DNA of 47,331 bases from an uncultured Collinsella sp. (GTDB lineage Bacteria; Actinomycetota; Coriobacteriia; Coriobacteriales; Coriobacteriaceae), in assembly GCA_900542175.1 (NCBI GenBank), contig UQNC01000009.1, positions 1 to 47,331 of the forward strand, in the 5' to 3' direction. Under the pieces are notes generated by a model, which saw only the letters and a list, made by a program, of their open reading frames with translations, had not been told where the DNA came from and ran no database searches. The position numbers and the translations under genes were made by a program. Position 1 is the first letter of the stretch, and every line of letters starts with the position of its first letter. Shown one piece after another: positions 15,158 through 23,843 of this stretch.

Positions 15158-17815
15158 ATGAGTGCTGACTACCCGTCAATGACTACGGCCGAGATTCGCT
15201 CTAAGTTCCTCAACTTCTTTGAGGAGCGCGGTCTTAAGCTCTATCCTTCTTCGTCCCTCGTCCCCGACGATCCTTCGCTGCTGCTTGCCAACGCCGGCAT
15301 GAACCAGTTTAAGGAGTACTATCAGGGTAAGAAGACCATGAAGGAGATCGGCGCGATCTCCTGCCAGAAATGCGTCCGCACCAACGACATCGACTGCATC
15401 GGCGAGGACGGCCGTCACCTGTCGTTCTTCGAGATGCTCGGCGATTTCTCTTTTGGCGGCGTCTCCAAGGAGCAGGCTTGCGCATGGGCCTTTGAGCTCA
15501 TCACCAAGGAGTTCAAGCTGCCGCTCGACCGCCTGTACTTTACCGTCTTTACCGAGGACGACGAGACCCACGACGTGTGGCGTTCTCTGGGCGTTGCCGA
15601 GGACCACATCTCCCGCCTGGGCGAGGACGACAACTTCTGGGCCGCTGGCCCCACCGGCCCCTGCGGTCCGTGCTCCGAGATCTACTTTGACATGGGCGAG
15701 GAGGTCGGCTGCGGCAGCCCCGACTGCAAGCCCGGCTGCGACTGCGACCGCTTCCTGGAGTTCTGGAACCTCGTCTTTACCCAGTACGACCGTCAGGAGG
15801 ACGGCTCCATGCCGGAGCTGCCGCACCGCAACCTCGATACGGGCATGGGCCTGGAGCGCATGGCCGCTATCATGCAGCACAAGACTGCTAACTACGACGG
15901 CGATCTGATGCAGCACCTCATCAAGCTGGGCGAGGAGATCAGCGGCAAGACCTATGACGCTGACGATTACTCCGGCGCCAGCCGTTCTCTTCGCATCATC
16001 GCCGACCACTCCCGTGCCGTCGACTTCATGATCTCTGACGGCATCCTGCCCGGTAACGAGGGTCGCGAGTACGTCCTTCGCCGCCTGCTCCGTCGTGCCG
16101 TGTTCCACGGTCGCCTGCTGGGCATCGAGGGCGCTTTCCTGACCAAGTTCATCGACGAGGTTAACGCTCAGATGGGCGAGGCCTATCCCGAGCTGCTCAA
16201 GAACGTCGCGCTCGTCAAGGGTATCGTTGCCTCCGAGGAGGAGCGCTTCTCCACGACGCTCGACAACGGTCGCGTCTATCTGGATGAGGCACTGGCAGCG
16301 CTTGCCGAGGGCGCCGTGCTTCCGGGCGATGTTGCCTTTAAGCTGCACGACACCTTTGGTTTCCCCATCGACCTAACCGTCGAGATCGCCGGCACCGCTG
16401 GCCACGACGTCGACATGGACGGCTTCATTGCCTGCATGGAGGACCAGAAGGCCCGCGCCCGCGCCAATGCCAAGGGCGACGCCTGGGGCAGCTTCAACGA
16501 CGTGTGGGTTGAGCTTTCCGACAAGGTCGTCGCGACCGAGTTCGACGGCTATGACAACGATGTGATCGAGGGCGCCAAGGTTGTCGCCATCGTGCGCAAC
16601 GGCGAGTCCGTCGAGTCCGCTGCCGCCGGCGAGGACGTCGAGGTTGTGCTCGACCGCACCCCGTTCTATGCCGAGATGGGTGGTCAGCAGGGCGATGCCG
16701 GCAAGCTTTCCGCCGAGGGCGTTGTTCTGACCGTTGCCGACACCAAGAACCACAACGGCCTGTATGCCCACGTCGCGCACGTTGCCGATGGCACGCTGAC
16801 TGTCGGTGCCGCTGTTACCGCCGCGCTCGACGCCGAGCGCCGTGGCTTCCTGCGCCGCAACCACACCGCCACGCACCTGCTCGACGCCGCCCTTAAGCAG
16901 GTCCTGGGCGAGCACGTCTCCCAGGCCGGCTCGCTGGTGACGCCCGAGCACCTGCGCTTTGACTTCACGCACTTCGAGGCTCTGTCCTCCGAGCAGCTCA
17001 AGGCTGTCGAGGACCTGGTCAACCAGCAGATCTTCGCTTCCAAGCCGGTCGTGACACGTGTCATGGGCATCGACGAGGCTAAGGCCGCCGGCGCTGTCGC
17101 TCTGTTTGGCGAGAAGTACGGCGATGTCGTCCGCGTCGTCTCCGTGGGCGCCGAGGACCAGCCGTTCTCCCGCGAGCTCTGCGGTGGCACGCACGCTGCC
17201 AACACTGCTGAGATCGGCCTGTTCAAGATCATTTCCGAGTCCTCTACGGGCTCGAATGTCCGTCGTATCGAGGCCGTGACCTCTAAGGGTGCTCTCGACT
17301 ATATGGCCGACCGCCTGGCGCTCGTCGACGCCGCCGCCGCTGCGCTCAAGTGCCGCGTAGACGAGGTTCCCGCTCGCGTGGAGAACCTGCAGGCCGAGCT
17401 GCGCGAGACGTCCAATAAGCTCAAGAAGGCTCTGACCGGTGGCTCCTCCGACGCCATCTCCAGCGCCATCGAGGGCGCCGTCGAGCTCGACGGCTATAAG
17501 CTCGTTGTCGCTGAGCTCCAGGGCCTTGAGGCTGCCGACCTGCGCAACGTATGGGATACCGTGCATCAGAAGGTCGCCGGCCCTGTCGCTTGTGTCGTCG
17601 CCAGCGTGACTGAGAAGGGCACTCCGGCCCTGCTCGCTGCCGGCTCCGATGACGCCGTCAAGGCCGGTTTCCACGCCGGTAACGTGATCAAGCAGATCGC
17701 GGGTCTGGTCGACGGTCGCGGTGGCGGTCGTCCCAACATGGCCCAGGCCGGTGGCAAGAATGCTGTCGGCATCGCCGATGCCCTCGCGGCCGCTAAGACC
17801 GCGCTCGGCGCCTAA
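15158..17815 (+). CDS. alaS: Alanyl-tRNA synthetase
   Basis: An 885-residue class II synthetase. The aminoacylation core is at the N-terminus (EIRSKFLNFFEERG, SLLLANAGMNQFK, the class II FWAAGPTGPCGPCSEIYFD). The editing domain carries the zinc-site motifs NHTATHLL and CGGTHAANT, so mischarged Ser/Gly-tRNA clearance should be intact. The C-terminal oligomerisation/DHHA1 domain ends GGGRPNMAQAGGKN. A Cys-rich insertion (CGSPDCKPGCDCD) near residue 190 is common in Gram-positive AlaRS. ATG 15158 follows GAGGAG; longer in-frame extensions run into the promoter. It begins an operon-like run through aroB; ruvX starts 17 bases after it. Confidence 0.97.
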   Translation: MSADYPSMTTAEIRSKFLNFFEERGLKLYPSSSLVPDDPSLLLANAGMNQFKEYYQGKKTMKEIGAISCQKCVRTNDIDCIGEDGRHLSFFEMLGDFSFGGVSKEQACAWAFELITKEFKLPLDRLYFTVFTEDDETHDVWRSLGVAEDHISRLGEDDNFWAAGPTGPCGPCSEIYFDMGEEVGCGSPDCKPGCDCDRFLEFWNLVFTQYDRQEDGSMPELPHRNLDTGMGLERMAAIMQHKTANYDGDLMQHLIKLGEEISGKTYDADDYSGASRSLRIIADHSRAVDFMISDGILPGNEGREYVLRRLLRRAVFHGRLLGIEGAFLTKFIDEVNAQMGEAYPELLKNVALVKGIVASEEERFSTTLDNGRVYLDEALAALAEGAVLPGDVAFKLHDTFGFPIDLTVEIAGTAGHDVDMDGFIACMEDQKARARANAKGDAWGSFNDVWVELSDKVVATEFDGYDNDVIEGAKVVAIVRNGESVESAAAGEDVEVVLDRTPFYAEMGGQQGDAGKLSAEGVVLTVADTKNHNGLYAHVAHVADGTLTVGAAVTAALDAERRGFLRRNHTATHLLDAALKQVLGEHVSQAGSLVTPEHLRFDFTHFEALSSEQLKAVEDLVNQQIFASKPVVTRVMGIDEAKAAGAVALFGEKYGDVVRVVSVGAEDQPFSRELCGGTHAANTAEIGLFKIISESSTGSNVRRIEAVTSKGALDYMADRLALVDAAAAALKCRVDEVPARVENLQAELRETSNKLKKALTGGSSDAISSAIEGAVELDGYKLVVAELQGLEAADLRNVWDTVHQKVAGPVACVVASVTEKGTPALLAAGSDDAVKAGFHAGNVIKQIAGLVDGRGGGRPNMAQAGGKNAVGIADALAAAKTALGA

Positions 17816-17832
17816 GAATCTAAGAAGTCGCT

Positions 17833-18261
17833 GTGGTTGCGCTCGCGCTGGACATAGGGGAGACCAGGATCGGCATCGCCGTCTCGAGCCGTGATGGCAA
17901 GATGGCGATGCCCGTCAAGGTGCTTCCGGCTGCCGAGGTCACCGGTATGGCCAAGACGTTCCGCTACCTGGTTGAGGACTATGAGCCCGACATCCTGGTA
18001 AGCGGACGTCCCCTGACCATGGCCGGTGAGCCCGGCCCTCAGGCCGAGCGCGTTGCCGCTGTGGCCCAAAAGATTGCCGACGAGCTCGATCTTCCGTTGG
18101 AGTTTGAGGACGAGCGTTTGTCCTCGCAAGAGGCCAAGCGTATCCTGCGCGAGCAGGGACTCAACGAAAAGCAGATGAGGGGCAAGATCGACATGATTGC
18201 CGCCAGCCTGTTTTTGCAGACGTGGCTCGATCGTAAAAACGAGGAGGTTTCGCATGCCTAG
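17833..18261 (+). CDS. ruvX: YqgF/RuvX-family pre-16S rRNA nuclease (Holliday junction resolvase-like)
   Basis: A 142-residue RNase H-fold protein. The first strand LALDIGETRIGIAVS carries the catalytic Asp (D7), followed by SGRPLTMAGEPGPQA and FEDERLSSQEA with the acidic residues, and a final D near KIDMIAASL. The family processes the 16S rRNA 5' end. It starts at GTG 17833, 17 bases after alaS, and its last eight bases overlap mltG. The alaS-ruvX-mltG order is a widely conserved Gram-positive arrangement. Confidence 0.9.
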   Translation: MVALALDIGETRIGIAVSSRDGKMAMPVKVLPAAEVTGMAKTFRYLVEDYEPDILVSGRPLTMAGEPGPQAERVAAVAQKIADELDLPLEFEDERLSSQEAKRILREQGLNEKQMRGKIDMIAASLFLQTWLDRKNEEVSHA

Positions 18262-19687
18262 TGCTTCCGATCCGCGCCAGCCGAATCGTACACAGCAGCC
18301 GGCGTCGCGCCCTGCCCAGCCTGGCCAGCGTCCGGCACAGCCGACGCAGCGCGCAGCTCAGCCTGCCGCGCGCCCGGCGCAGTCCTTCTCTCGTTCGGCC
18401 CAACCTGTTCAACGGACGGGTCAGCAGCCTTCTGCTCGTTCGGTTCAGCATTCGGCTTCTCACGCGGCTCAGCAGCCCACTGCTCGTACGGCCCAGCCTG
18501 CAGGCGGCACCCGCTTTAAGCAGCAGGCACCTACCCAGCGAACGCAGGCCCCCCAATCGCATTCGCATCACGCTCGTGGTTCGCATGGCGTTGCTCCGGC
18601 GACCCGCTCGAGCTACAACACGCATGCTCGTCGCGGTGCTCAAAAGAAAAGCTCCCCGGTGCCTATGATTATCGGTGGCGTTGTTGCCGTGCTTGCGCTT
18701 GTCGCGATCGTTTTCTTTGTCGTGCCAGCCGTCAAGGGCTTCTTTGGCGGTGAGGGTGCGAAAGTCGTTGCAGGCCAGCAGGTTACTATCACGATTCCCG
18801 ACGGTGCCTCGGGTGACAGCATCGCTTCGATTCTCTCCGAGAATCATATCGTCGAAAATCCCAAGGATTATTATGCGGCGGTGAAAAAGCTCAACGCCGA
18901 TATGTCGCTCAAGCCTGGTGATTATTCGTTCACCACACTCATGGATGCGACCAAGGTTGTTCAGCAGCTCATGGAAGGCCCCAACGCGGGCTCCAATGCG
19001 CTGACTATCCCTGAGGGCCTGACGGTCGATCAAGTCGCCGACCGTGTGGCCCAGGCCTACGACAGCATCTCTAAGGAAGACTTCCTCAACCAGGCCAAGG
19101 CCTCCAACTACGTGGACGACTATAGCTTCCTTAAGGGCGCCGCTAACGACTCGCTCGAGGGTTTCTTGTTCCCCAAGACCTATTCGTTGGGTGATTCGCC
19201 GACGGCCGATGGCGTGATTCGCGCTATGCTCGATCAGTTTAAGACCGAGTACAAGTCGCTTGACTTTGCGAACTGTGAAGCCAAGATTAAGGAGCGCTAT
19301 GGCGTGGAGATGTCCGACTACGACATCGTCAACTTGGCCTCTATCGTTGAGCGCGAGGGCCTCAACGCCGACCAGCGCGCGCACGTGGCCTCGGTCTTCT
19401 ACAACCGCCTTGCCGGCAAGCTCGACGGTCTGCGCTATCTCAACAGCGATGCGACCATGATGTATGTCACCGGTGGCGAGGTTACCGCCGACGACCTGCA
19501 GAGCGATAGTCCGTATAACACCTATAAGCACGAGGGTCTGCCACCCACGCCCATCTGCTCTCCGTCGCTCGAGGCACTCAAGGCCACGCTTGAGCCGACC
19601 GACTCCGATGACCTGTATTTCTACATTACGCAGGACGAGGAGTACTTCTCGCAAACCTACGAAGAGCATCAACAGTCTTGGAATTAG
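18254..19687 (+). CDS. mltG: Endolytic transglycosylase MltG with a long low-complexity cytoplasmic tail
   Basis: A 477-residue peptidoglycan terminase. One membrane segment (about residues 137-160, IIGGVVAVLALVAIVFFVVP) separates a cytoplasmic tail from the extracellular YceG/MltG domain. The domain has GLTVDQVADRVA, LEGFLFPKTY and catalytic Glu366 in SIVEREGLNADQRAHVASVF. The first 135 residues are Gln/Pro/Ala/Arg/Ser-rich imperfect repeats (RPAQP, QRAAQP, TARTAQP) and look disordered. ATG 18254 follows GAGGAGG. The enzyme cuts nascent glycan strands and sets their length. It is translationally coupled to ruvX and followed after one base by the HAD phosphatase gene. Confidence 0.92.
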   Translation: MPSASDPRQPNRTQQPASRPAQPGQRPAQPTQRAAQPAARPAQSFSRSAQPVQRTGQQPSARSVQHSASHAAQQPTARTAQPAGGTRFKQQAPTQRTQAPQSHSHHARGSHGVAPATRSSYNTHARRGAQKKSSPVPMIIGGVVAVLALVAIVFFVVPAVKGFFGGEGAKVVAGQQVTITIPDGASGDSIASILSENHIVENPKDYYAAVKKLNADMSLKPGDYSFTTLMDATKVVQQLMEGPNAGSNALTIPEGLTVDQVADRVAQAYDSISKEDFLNQAKASNYVDDYSFLKGAANDSLEGFLFPKTYSLGDSPTADGVIRAMLDQFKTEYKSLDFANCEAKIKERYGVEMSDYDIVNLASIVEREGLNADQRAHVASVFYNRLAGKLDGLRYLNSDATMMYVTGGEVTADDLQSDSPYNTYKHEGLPPTPICSPSLEALKATLEPTDSDDLYFYITQDEEYFSQTYEEHQQSWN

Positions 19688-19688
19688 C

Positions 19689-20186
19689 ATGAGGATTTTT
19701 AGCCCCAAACGTTACGTTGCCTCGGTCGATCGCATCGACCTTGATACCCTGTGGGCCGACGGCAAACGCGCCATTCTGCTCGATCGCGATAACACCTTGG
19801 TGCCGCGCGACACCGAGCAGGTTCCCGCCGCGGTTTCCGCGTGGCTCGATGCCGCCCGCGCCAAAGGCTTTAAGCTGTGCATGGTGTCCAATAACTGGCA
19901 TCGCGACCAGGTCATGAGCTCTGCACGCGAGCTGGGACTCGAGGCCATCAGCCACGCCATGAAGCCGGCGCCGTTTGCCCTCAAGGCGGGTCTTAAGCGC
20001 CTCGGCGCCACGGCCGACGAGGCGGTGCTGATCGGTGATCAGCTCTACACTGACGTGTGGAGCGGCAACTTCGCCGGCGTCGATACCATCTTGGTTAAGC
20101 CGCAGGCGACGCAGGACCTGTGGTATACGCAGATCTTCCGTATCTTTGAGCGCCGGGCCCTGCGCGACCTTCCCTGCGAGGATTAG
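19689..20186 (+). CDS. YqeG-family HAD-IIIA phosphatase
   Basis: A 165-residue HAD-superfamily phosphatase. Motif I is LLDRDNTLVPRD (nucleophile and acid-base Asp pair), motif II is MVSNNW, the lysine is in MKPAP, and motif IV is LIGDQLYTDVWSGN. This is the YqeG (HAD IIIA) family, thought to act on phosphatidylglycerophosphate or a related phosphoester. ATG 19689 comes one base after the mltG stop. No strong ribosome site is seen, so translation is probably coupled. AroK follows after eight bases. Confidence 0.82.
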   Translation: MRIFSPKRYVASVDRIDLDTLWADGKRAILLDRDNTLVPRDTEQVPAAVSAWLDAARAKGFKLCMVSNNWHRDQVMSSARELGLEAISHAMKPAPFALKAGLKRLGATADEAVLIGDQLYTDVWSGNFAGVDTILVKPQATQDLWYTQIFRIFERRALRDLPCED

Positions 20187-20194
20187 GTCTCGCT

Positions 20195-20728
20195 ATGTCC
20201 CAGCACACCAAACACGGCTGCGACCATATCTTCTTTATCGGCTTTTTGGGCGCGGGCAAATCGACGCTCGCGCGCAACGTCGGCACCATGTTCAAGAGGC
20301 GTTTTATCGATACCGACCGCCTGGTCGTCCGCCGTTGCGGCAAGTCGGTAACCGAGATTTTTGAGACCGAGGGCGAGGATCGTTTTCGCGAGCTCGAGAC
20401 CTCGGCACTCCGTTCGCTTCAAAGTGAGCGCAGCCTGCTAGTATCGTGCGGGGGTGGCATTGTCGAGACGCCGGTGAATATTGAGCTGATGCACGAAATG
20501 GGTACGTGCGTGTACCTCGAGGGCGACTTCGAGGATTCGATTCGCCAGATTCGTCGGTCCGACACGCGCCCCGATTTCCGCTCGCCTGAGCATGCCGCGC
20601 GCCTGTTTGAGCATCGCCGTCCGTTGTATCGCCAGGCTGCCGACCTTACCCTTGATATTCGCAACAAGTCCTTCGAGGACGTTTCCTACCTTTGTGCCGA
20701 GATGCTTTTGGAGCGTGGGCTGCTATGA
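20195..20728 (+). CDS. aroK: Shikimate kinase
   Basis: A 177-residue P-loop kinase. Walker A is GFLGAGKST, the shikimate-binding Asp is in FIDTDRL, the conserved Arg in EDRFRELE, the glycine loop is SCGGGIV, and the LID and adenine motifs are RRSDTRPDF and HRRPLYRQAADL. All the residues expected for 3-phosphorylation of shikimate are seen. It ends in an ATGA overlap with the AroB-like gene. The pairing aroK-aroB is common, but here the partner is catalytically suspect. Confidence 0.88.
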   Translation: MSQHTKHGCDHIFFIGFLGAGKSTLARNVGTMFKRRFIDTDRLVVRRCGKSVTEIFETEGEDRFRELETSALRSLQSERSLLVSCGGGIVETPVNIELMHEMGTCVYLEGDFEDSIRQIRRSDTRPDFRSPEHAARLFEHRRPLYRQAADLTLDIRNKSFEDVSYLCAEMLLERGLL

Positions 20729-21834
20729 TTCGCCGTCAACTGATCAATTTCCAAAACCGCAGCGTCGATGTCCGTGTCGGATTGGGTGCGTTCGATGAGC
20801 TGTCGCGTATGTTTGCCTCGGCCGTGGGCAAGCCTAAGCGCGCGATGGTCGTTTGGAACACCGCCACATCCGAGCGTTTTGGTGAAGTCGTCGAGCATGC
20901 GCTGGTCAACGCCGGTTTTGCCGTGTCGCCGCTTGTCCTCGAGGTTTCGCCTGCTGGTGCCACGCTGGCCGATGCTGATGCTATCTTTGGCGCCCTGTCT
21001 GCCAACGGCGTTACCTGCGACGATCTGGTTGTCGCCGTTGGCGATGCCGCAACCTGCTCGGTTGTTAGCTGGTGCGCCAACCAGTGGTGTGGCCGAACCG
21101 AGTGCGCGCTGCTGCCGACGACCTTCGACGCCATGCTCACGGTCGCGACGACCATGAAGCCGCTTGTCGCCTCGTCGGCCAATGCGCTTCCCGCTATCGC
21201 GTTCCGTCCCGAACCGGGTTTGGTCGTGTGTGACCTCGATCTTGTTCGCGAGGCGGACCCTGAGGACCTCAAGCTCGGCTATGCGGTACTTGTTGGCACC
21301 ATGCTTTCGAGCAGCAAGTCCCGCTGGAATCAGTTTATTGAGACCGTCCCCGAGATTCTCGCGGGCGAGGAGGTCGCGCTCGTCAATGCCGTTCAATGGT
21401 CTCAGACTGCTCGCAAGGACGTACTGATGGCCACGAACCCGAGCGCCCGCCATGCGCTCGATTTTGGCAAGACGGGGGAGCGTACCTTGCGCGCTTGCTT
21501 GGGCGATGCCGCTTCGCAGGTCCCTGCCTACCAGCTGTTGTCCGAGGGCATGCGCTTTGAGGCGCGCCTTGCCCACGACGCCTGCGACTTCGATATCGAT
21601 TACGTCTTTGAGGTCGATGACTGTCTGGAGGACTTTGGTATTGAGGAACTTGCCTTCGACCTGGAGCCTGCTGCATATATCGAGGAGTTCCGCAAGCAGC
21701 AGTTCGCTCGCTCGAATCGCAGCATGCTGCCGCTGCCCGCAGCACTCGGTGCCATTCGCTTAACGAGCGTCGAGGACGAGGTTCTTGAGCGCCACGCTCA
21801 TGCCTACTTGGCTTCTCGCAAAGAACTTCTCTAA
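20725..21834 (+). CDS. 3-dehydroquinate synthase-like protein, probably catalytically inactive
   Basis: A 369-residue protein that follows shikimate kinase by an ATGA overlap and keeps the overall AroB pattern (VGLGAFDEL, VVWNTATS, ALLPTTFDA, VVCDLDLV). The defining AroB residues are changed: the glycine-rich GGGVVGD box is VAVGDAAT (about residue 105); DSSVGGKT is DAMLTVATT (about 137); the zinc Glu in AEVIKYG reads GYAVLVG (about 183); LGHTFGHAIE reads FGKTGERTLR (about 247); and LHGEAV reads LLSEGM (about 271). All three metal ligands thus seem lost. The frame is long and intact, so it is under selection and is not a decayed pseudogene. It may be a regulatory partner of AroK or have a new activity. 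Confidence 0.7.
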   Translation: MIRRQLINFQNRSVDVRVGLGAFDELSRMFASAVGKPKRAMVVWNTATSERFGEVVEHALVNAGFAVSPLVLEVSPAGATLADADAIFGALSANGVTCDDLVVAVGDAATCSVVSWCANQWCGRTECALLPTTFDAMLTVATTMKPLVASSANALPAIAFRPEPGLVVCDLDLVREADPEDLKLGYAVLVGTMLSSSKSRWNQFIETVPEILAGEEVALVNAVQWSQTARKDVLMATNPSARHALDFGKTGERTLRACLGDAASQVPAYQLLSEGMRFEARLAHDACDFDIDYVFEVDDCLEDFGIEELAFDLEPAAYIEEFRKQQFARSNRSMLPLPAALGAIRLTSVEDEVLERHAHAYLASRKELL

Positions 21835-21840
21835 GATTTA

Positions 21841-21866
21841 TTGACATCCATTGTCTTTCGTATCAT
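21841..21866 (+). promoter_or_regulatory. Candidate promoter for the aminopeptidase gene
   Basis: A consensus TTGACA (21841-21846) and TATCAT (21861-21866) are spaced by 14 bases, which is short; CATGTT at 21864 would give 17. Confidence 0.4.
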
Positions 21867-21871
21867 GTTGA

Positions 21872-21934
21872 GGGGCGGGTTTTCAATCGGTTGCGGATCG
21901 CATGCGATTCCGTCGTTCGATTGAGACCCGTCCC
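21872..21934 (+). promoter_or_regulatory. Long hairpin in the leader of the aminopeptidase gene
   Basis: CGGGTTTTCAATCG (21876-21889) pairs with CGATTGAGACCCG (21918-21930) with one extra base, and flanking GGGG/TCCC extends the stem. Inside lies a 12-bp palindrome ATCGCATGCGAT. No T-run follows, so it may be an RNA structure affecting stability or translation, or a protein site. It could also act as the end of the alaS-aroB operon. Confidence 0.55.
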
Positions 21935-21966
21935 GTCTATATAGAGACAACAAGAAAGGAATCTGC

Positions 21967-23097
21967 ATGTCTGAGTTTGCTGCCGGTCCTGCCGGTCGTA
22001 TCGAGCGTGTCCGTGCCCTGATGGCCGAGCGTGGCTACGACGCCATCGTGGTGCGCGACGAGGCCAACCTTCGTTGGCTTACGGGCGTGAAGGGCGTCTT
22101 CGACTACACCTTCGAGTTCCCGCACGCTGCGTTTATTACGGTCGACCAGTGCCTGTTCCACACCGACTCGCGCTACCTCAACAGCTTTGAGGAGAACACG
22201 CCCGCCGGCAGCCCCTGGGTCTACGACATGGACGAAGGCACCATCCCCGGTTGGGTCGCCGGCAAGATTGTGGCTAACAAGTGCCGCGTCTGTGCTGTCG
22301 AGGACGATATGCAGATTAATTTCTACCAGGGCATTCAGCGCGGCCTGGAGGACCGCTCTGTCGCCTGCATGCTGCCGTTGATGCACGACGACATCCGCAA
22401 GATGCGCGCCATCAAGGATACCGAGGAGATCGAGCTCATGCGCCATGCGCAGTCGATCACCGATGCCGCCTTCCAGCATATGCTCGGCTTTATTAAACCC
22501 GGTATGACCGAGAAGCAGGTTCGCAACGAGCTCGAGAACTTTATGTTCGCCAACGGCGCCGACAGCCTGGCCTTCGGCTCCATTGTGGCGAGCGGTCCCA
22601 ACACCGCCAACCCGCATGCCGTGCCGAGTGACCGTGTCATCGAGAAGGGCGACTTCGTCCTCATGGATTACGGCGCGGGCTACTGCGATTATCGTTCCGA
22701 CATGACGCGCACTGTCGTGATGGGCGAGCCTACCCAGGAACAGCTCGACCTGTACGCGCTCGTGCGCCGTACGCACGAGGAGTGCGTCGCCGCCATCCAT
22801 CCGGGTGTCGAGGGCAACGACATTTTCAAGCTTTCCAAGAAGATCATCGGCGATGCCGGTTATGGCGATTACTACAACCATGGCCTGGGCCACGGCGTTG
22901 GTATCGACATCCACGAGCTGCCCAACTTCAACCGTAGCAAGAACATCATTGAGGTCGGCTCGGTTATTACCATGGAGCCCGGTGTCTACCTGCCCGGTGT
23001 GGGCGGCGTGCGCCTGGAGGACTACGGCGTCGTCACCGAGAACGGCTACGAGCCCTTCACCAAGACCCCGCACGACCTGCACGTCATCGACTGCTAG
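21967..23097 (+). CDS. M24-family Xaa-Pro aminopeptidase / dipeptidase
   Basis: A 376-residue creatinase-fold metallopeptidase. The N-terminal domain (about residues 10-145) precedes the pita-bread domain. All five metal ligands are visible: D in VLMDYGAGY, D in YRSDMTRTV, H in GLGHGVGIDIHE, E in TMEPGVYLP and E in VRLEDYG. It would release N-terminal residues preceding proline, or cut X-Pro dipeptides. AGAAAGGA precedes ATG 21967. As in many Gram-positives, it lies directly before efp, which helps ribosomes through proline stretches. A terminator separates the two here. Confidence 0.92.
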   Translation: MSEFAAGPAGRIERVRALMAERGYDAIVVRDEANLRWLTGVKGVFDYTFEFPHAAFITVDQCLFHTDSRYLNSFEENTPAGSPWVYDMDEGTIPGWVAGKIVANKCRVCAVEDDMQINFYQGIQRGLEDRSVACMLPLMHDDIRKMRAIKDTEEIELMRHAQSITDAAFQHMLGFIKPGMTEKQVRNELENFMFANGADSLAFGSIVASGPNTANPHAVPSDRVIEKGDFVLMDYGAGYCDYRSDMTRTVVMGEPTQEQLDLYALVRRTHEECVAAIHPGVEGNDIFKLSKKIIGDAGYGDYYNHGLGHGVGIDIHELPNFNRSKNIIEVGSVITMEPGVYLPGVGGVRLEDYGVVTENGYEPFTKTPHDLHVIDC

Positions 23098-23118
23098 CCC
23101 ATTTCGATAGATTTTTGG

Positions 23119-23161
23119 GCGGGGCGTCCGGAGCAATTCGGGCGCCCCGCGTTCTCTTTTT
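23119..23161 (+). terminator. Terminator after the aminopeptidase gene
   Basis: GCGGGGCG (23119-23126) pairs with CGCCCCGC (23143-23150), an inner TCCGG/CGGG extends it, and GTTCTCTTTTT follows. Confidence 0.8.
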
Positions 23162-23192
23162 ATGCGCTCGCCGCAGGCGCGGTCTGCAAGTG

Positions 23193-23198
23193 TATAAT
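23193..23198 (+). promoter_or_regulatory. -10 box for the efp operon
   Basis: A perfect TATAAT 57 bases before the efp start. No convincing -35 is seen at 17 bases upstream. Confidence 0.5.
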
Positions 23199-23255
23199 TT
23201 CTATCGTATGTAATTTGGACGCTTGTGCGTTCTGCCCATAACAAGAAAGGTCGCT

Positions 23256-23819
23256 ATGCCTACCATTTCTACCGCCGACTTCAAGAACGGCCTCGGTCTC
23301 CGCATTAAGGACAAGGTCTACACCATCGTCGAGTTCCAGCATGTCAAGCCGGGCAAGGGCGGCGCGTTTGTGCGCTACAAGACCCGCGACATCAAGAGCG
23401 GGCGTGTCGTCGAGAACACCTGTAACGCCGGCACCAAGTTCGAGAGCGTCATGCTCACCACCCGTGAGTTCCAGTATCTCTACAACGATGGCGCCGACTA
23501 CATCTTCATGGACAACGAGACCTATGAGCAGGTTCCCGTTCCCGAGGACATGGTGGGCGAGAACTCCAAGTGGCTGCGCGAGAACGACATTTGCCAGCTG
23601 CTCTTCGCCGACGATGAGCTCATGGGCGTGACTCCGCCGATGTTCATCGAGACCACCATCGTCCAGACCGACCCGGGCTTTAAGGGCGACACCGTCCAGG
23701 GTTCCACCAAGCCGGCCACGATCGACACCGGCGCTGTCATCCAGGTCCCCATGTACCTCAACGAGGGCGAGGTCATCAAGGTTGACACCCGCGACGGCAA
23801 GTTCGTCTCCCGCGTCTAG
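23256..23819 (+). CDS. efp: Translation elongation factor P
   Basis: A 187-residue three-domain tRNA-shaped factor that relieves ribosome stalling at consecutive prolines. The conserved loop FQHVKPGKGGAFVR carries Lys34, the position modified in many bacteria. The domain III signature follows (VIKVDTRDGKFVSRV). ATG 23256 has AGAAAGG upstream; a longer in-frame frame from 23223 lacks one. It leads the operon efp-asp23-nusB-xseB-tlyA-nadK-recN. No EF-P modification enzyme gene is seen nearby. Confidence 0.96.
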   Translation: MPTISTADFKNGLGLRIKDKVYTIVEFQHVKPGKGGAFVRYKTRDIKSGRVVENTCNAGTKFESVMLTTREFQYLYNDGADYIFMDNETYEQVPVPEDMVGENSKWLRENDICQLLFADDELMGVTPPMFIETTIVQTDPGFKGDTVQGSTKPATIDTGAVIQVPMYLNEGEVIKVDTRDGKFVSRV

Positions 23820-23843
23820 CAACCAACTCTTCTAGGAGGACTC

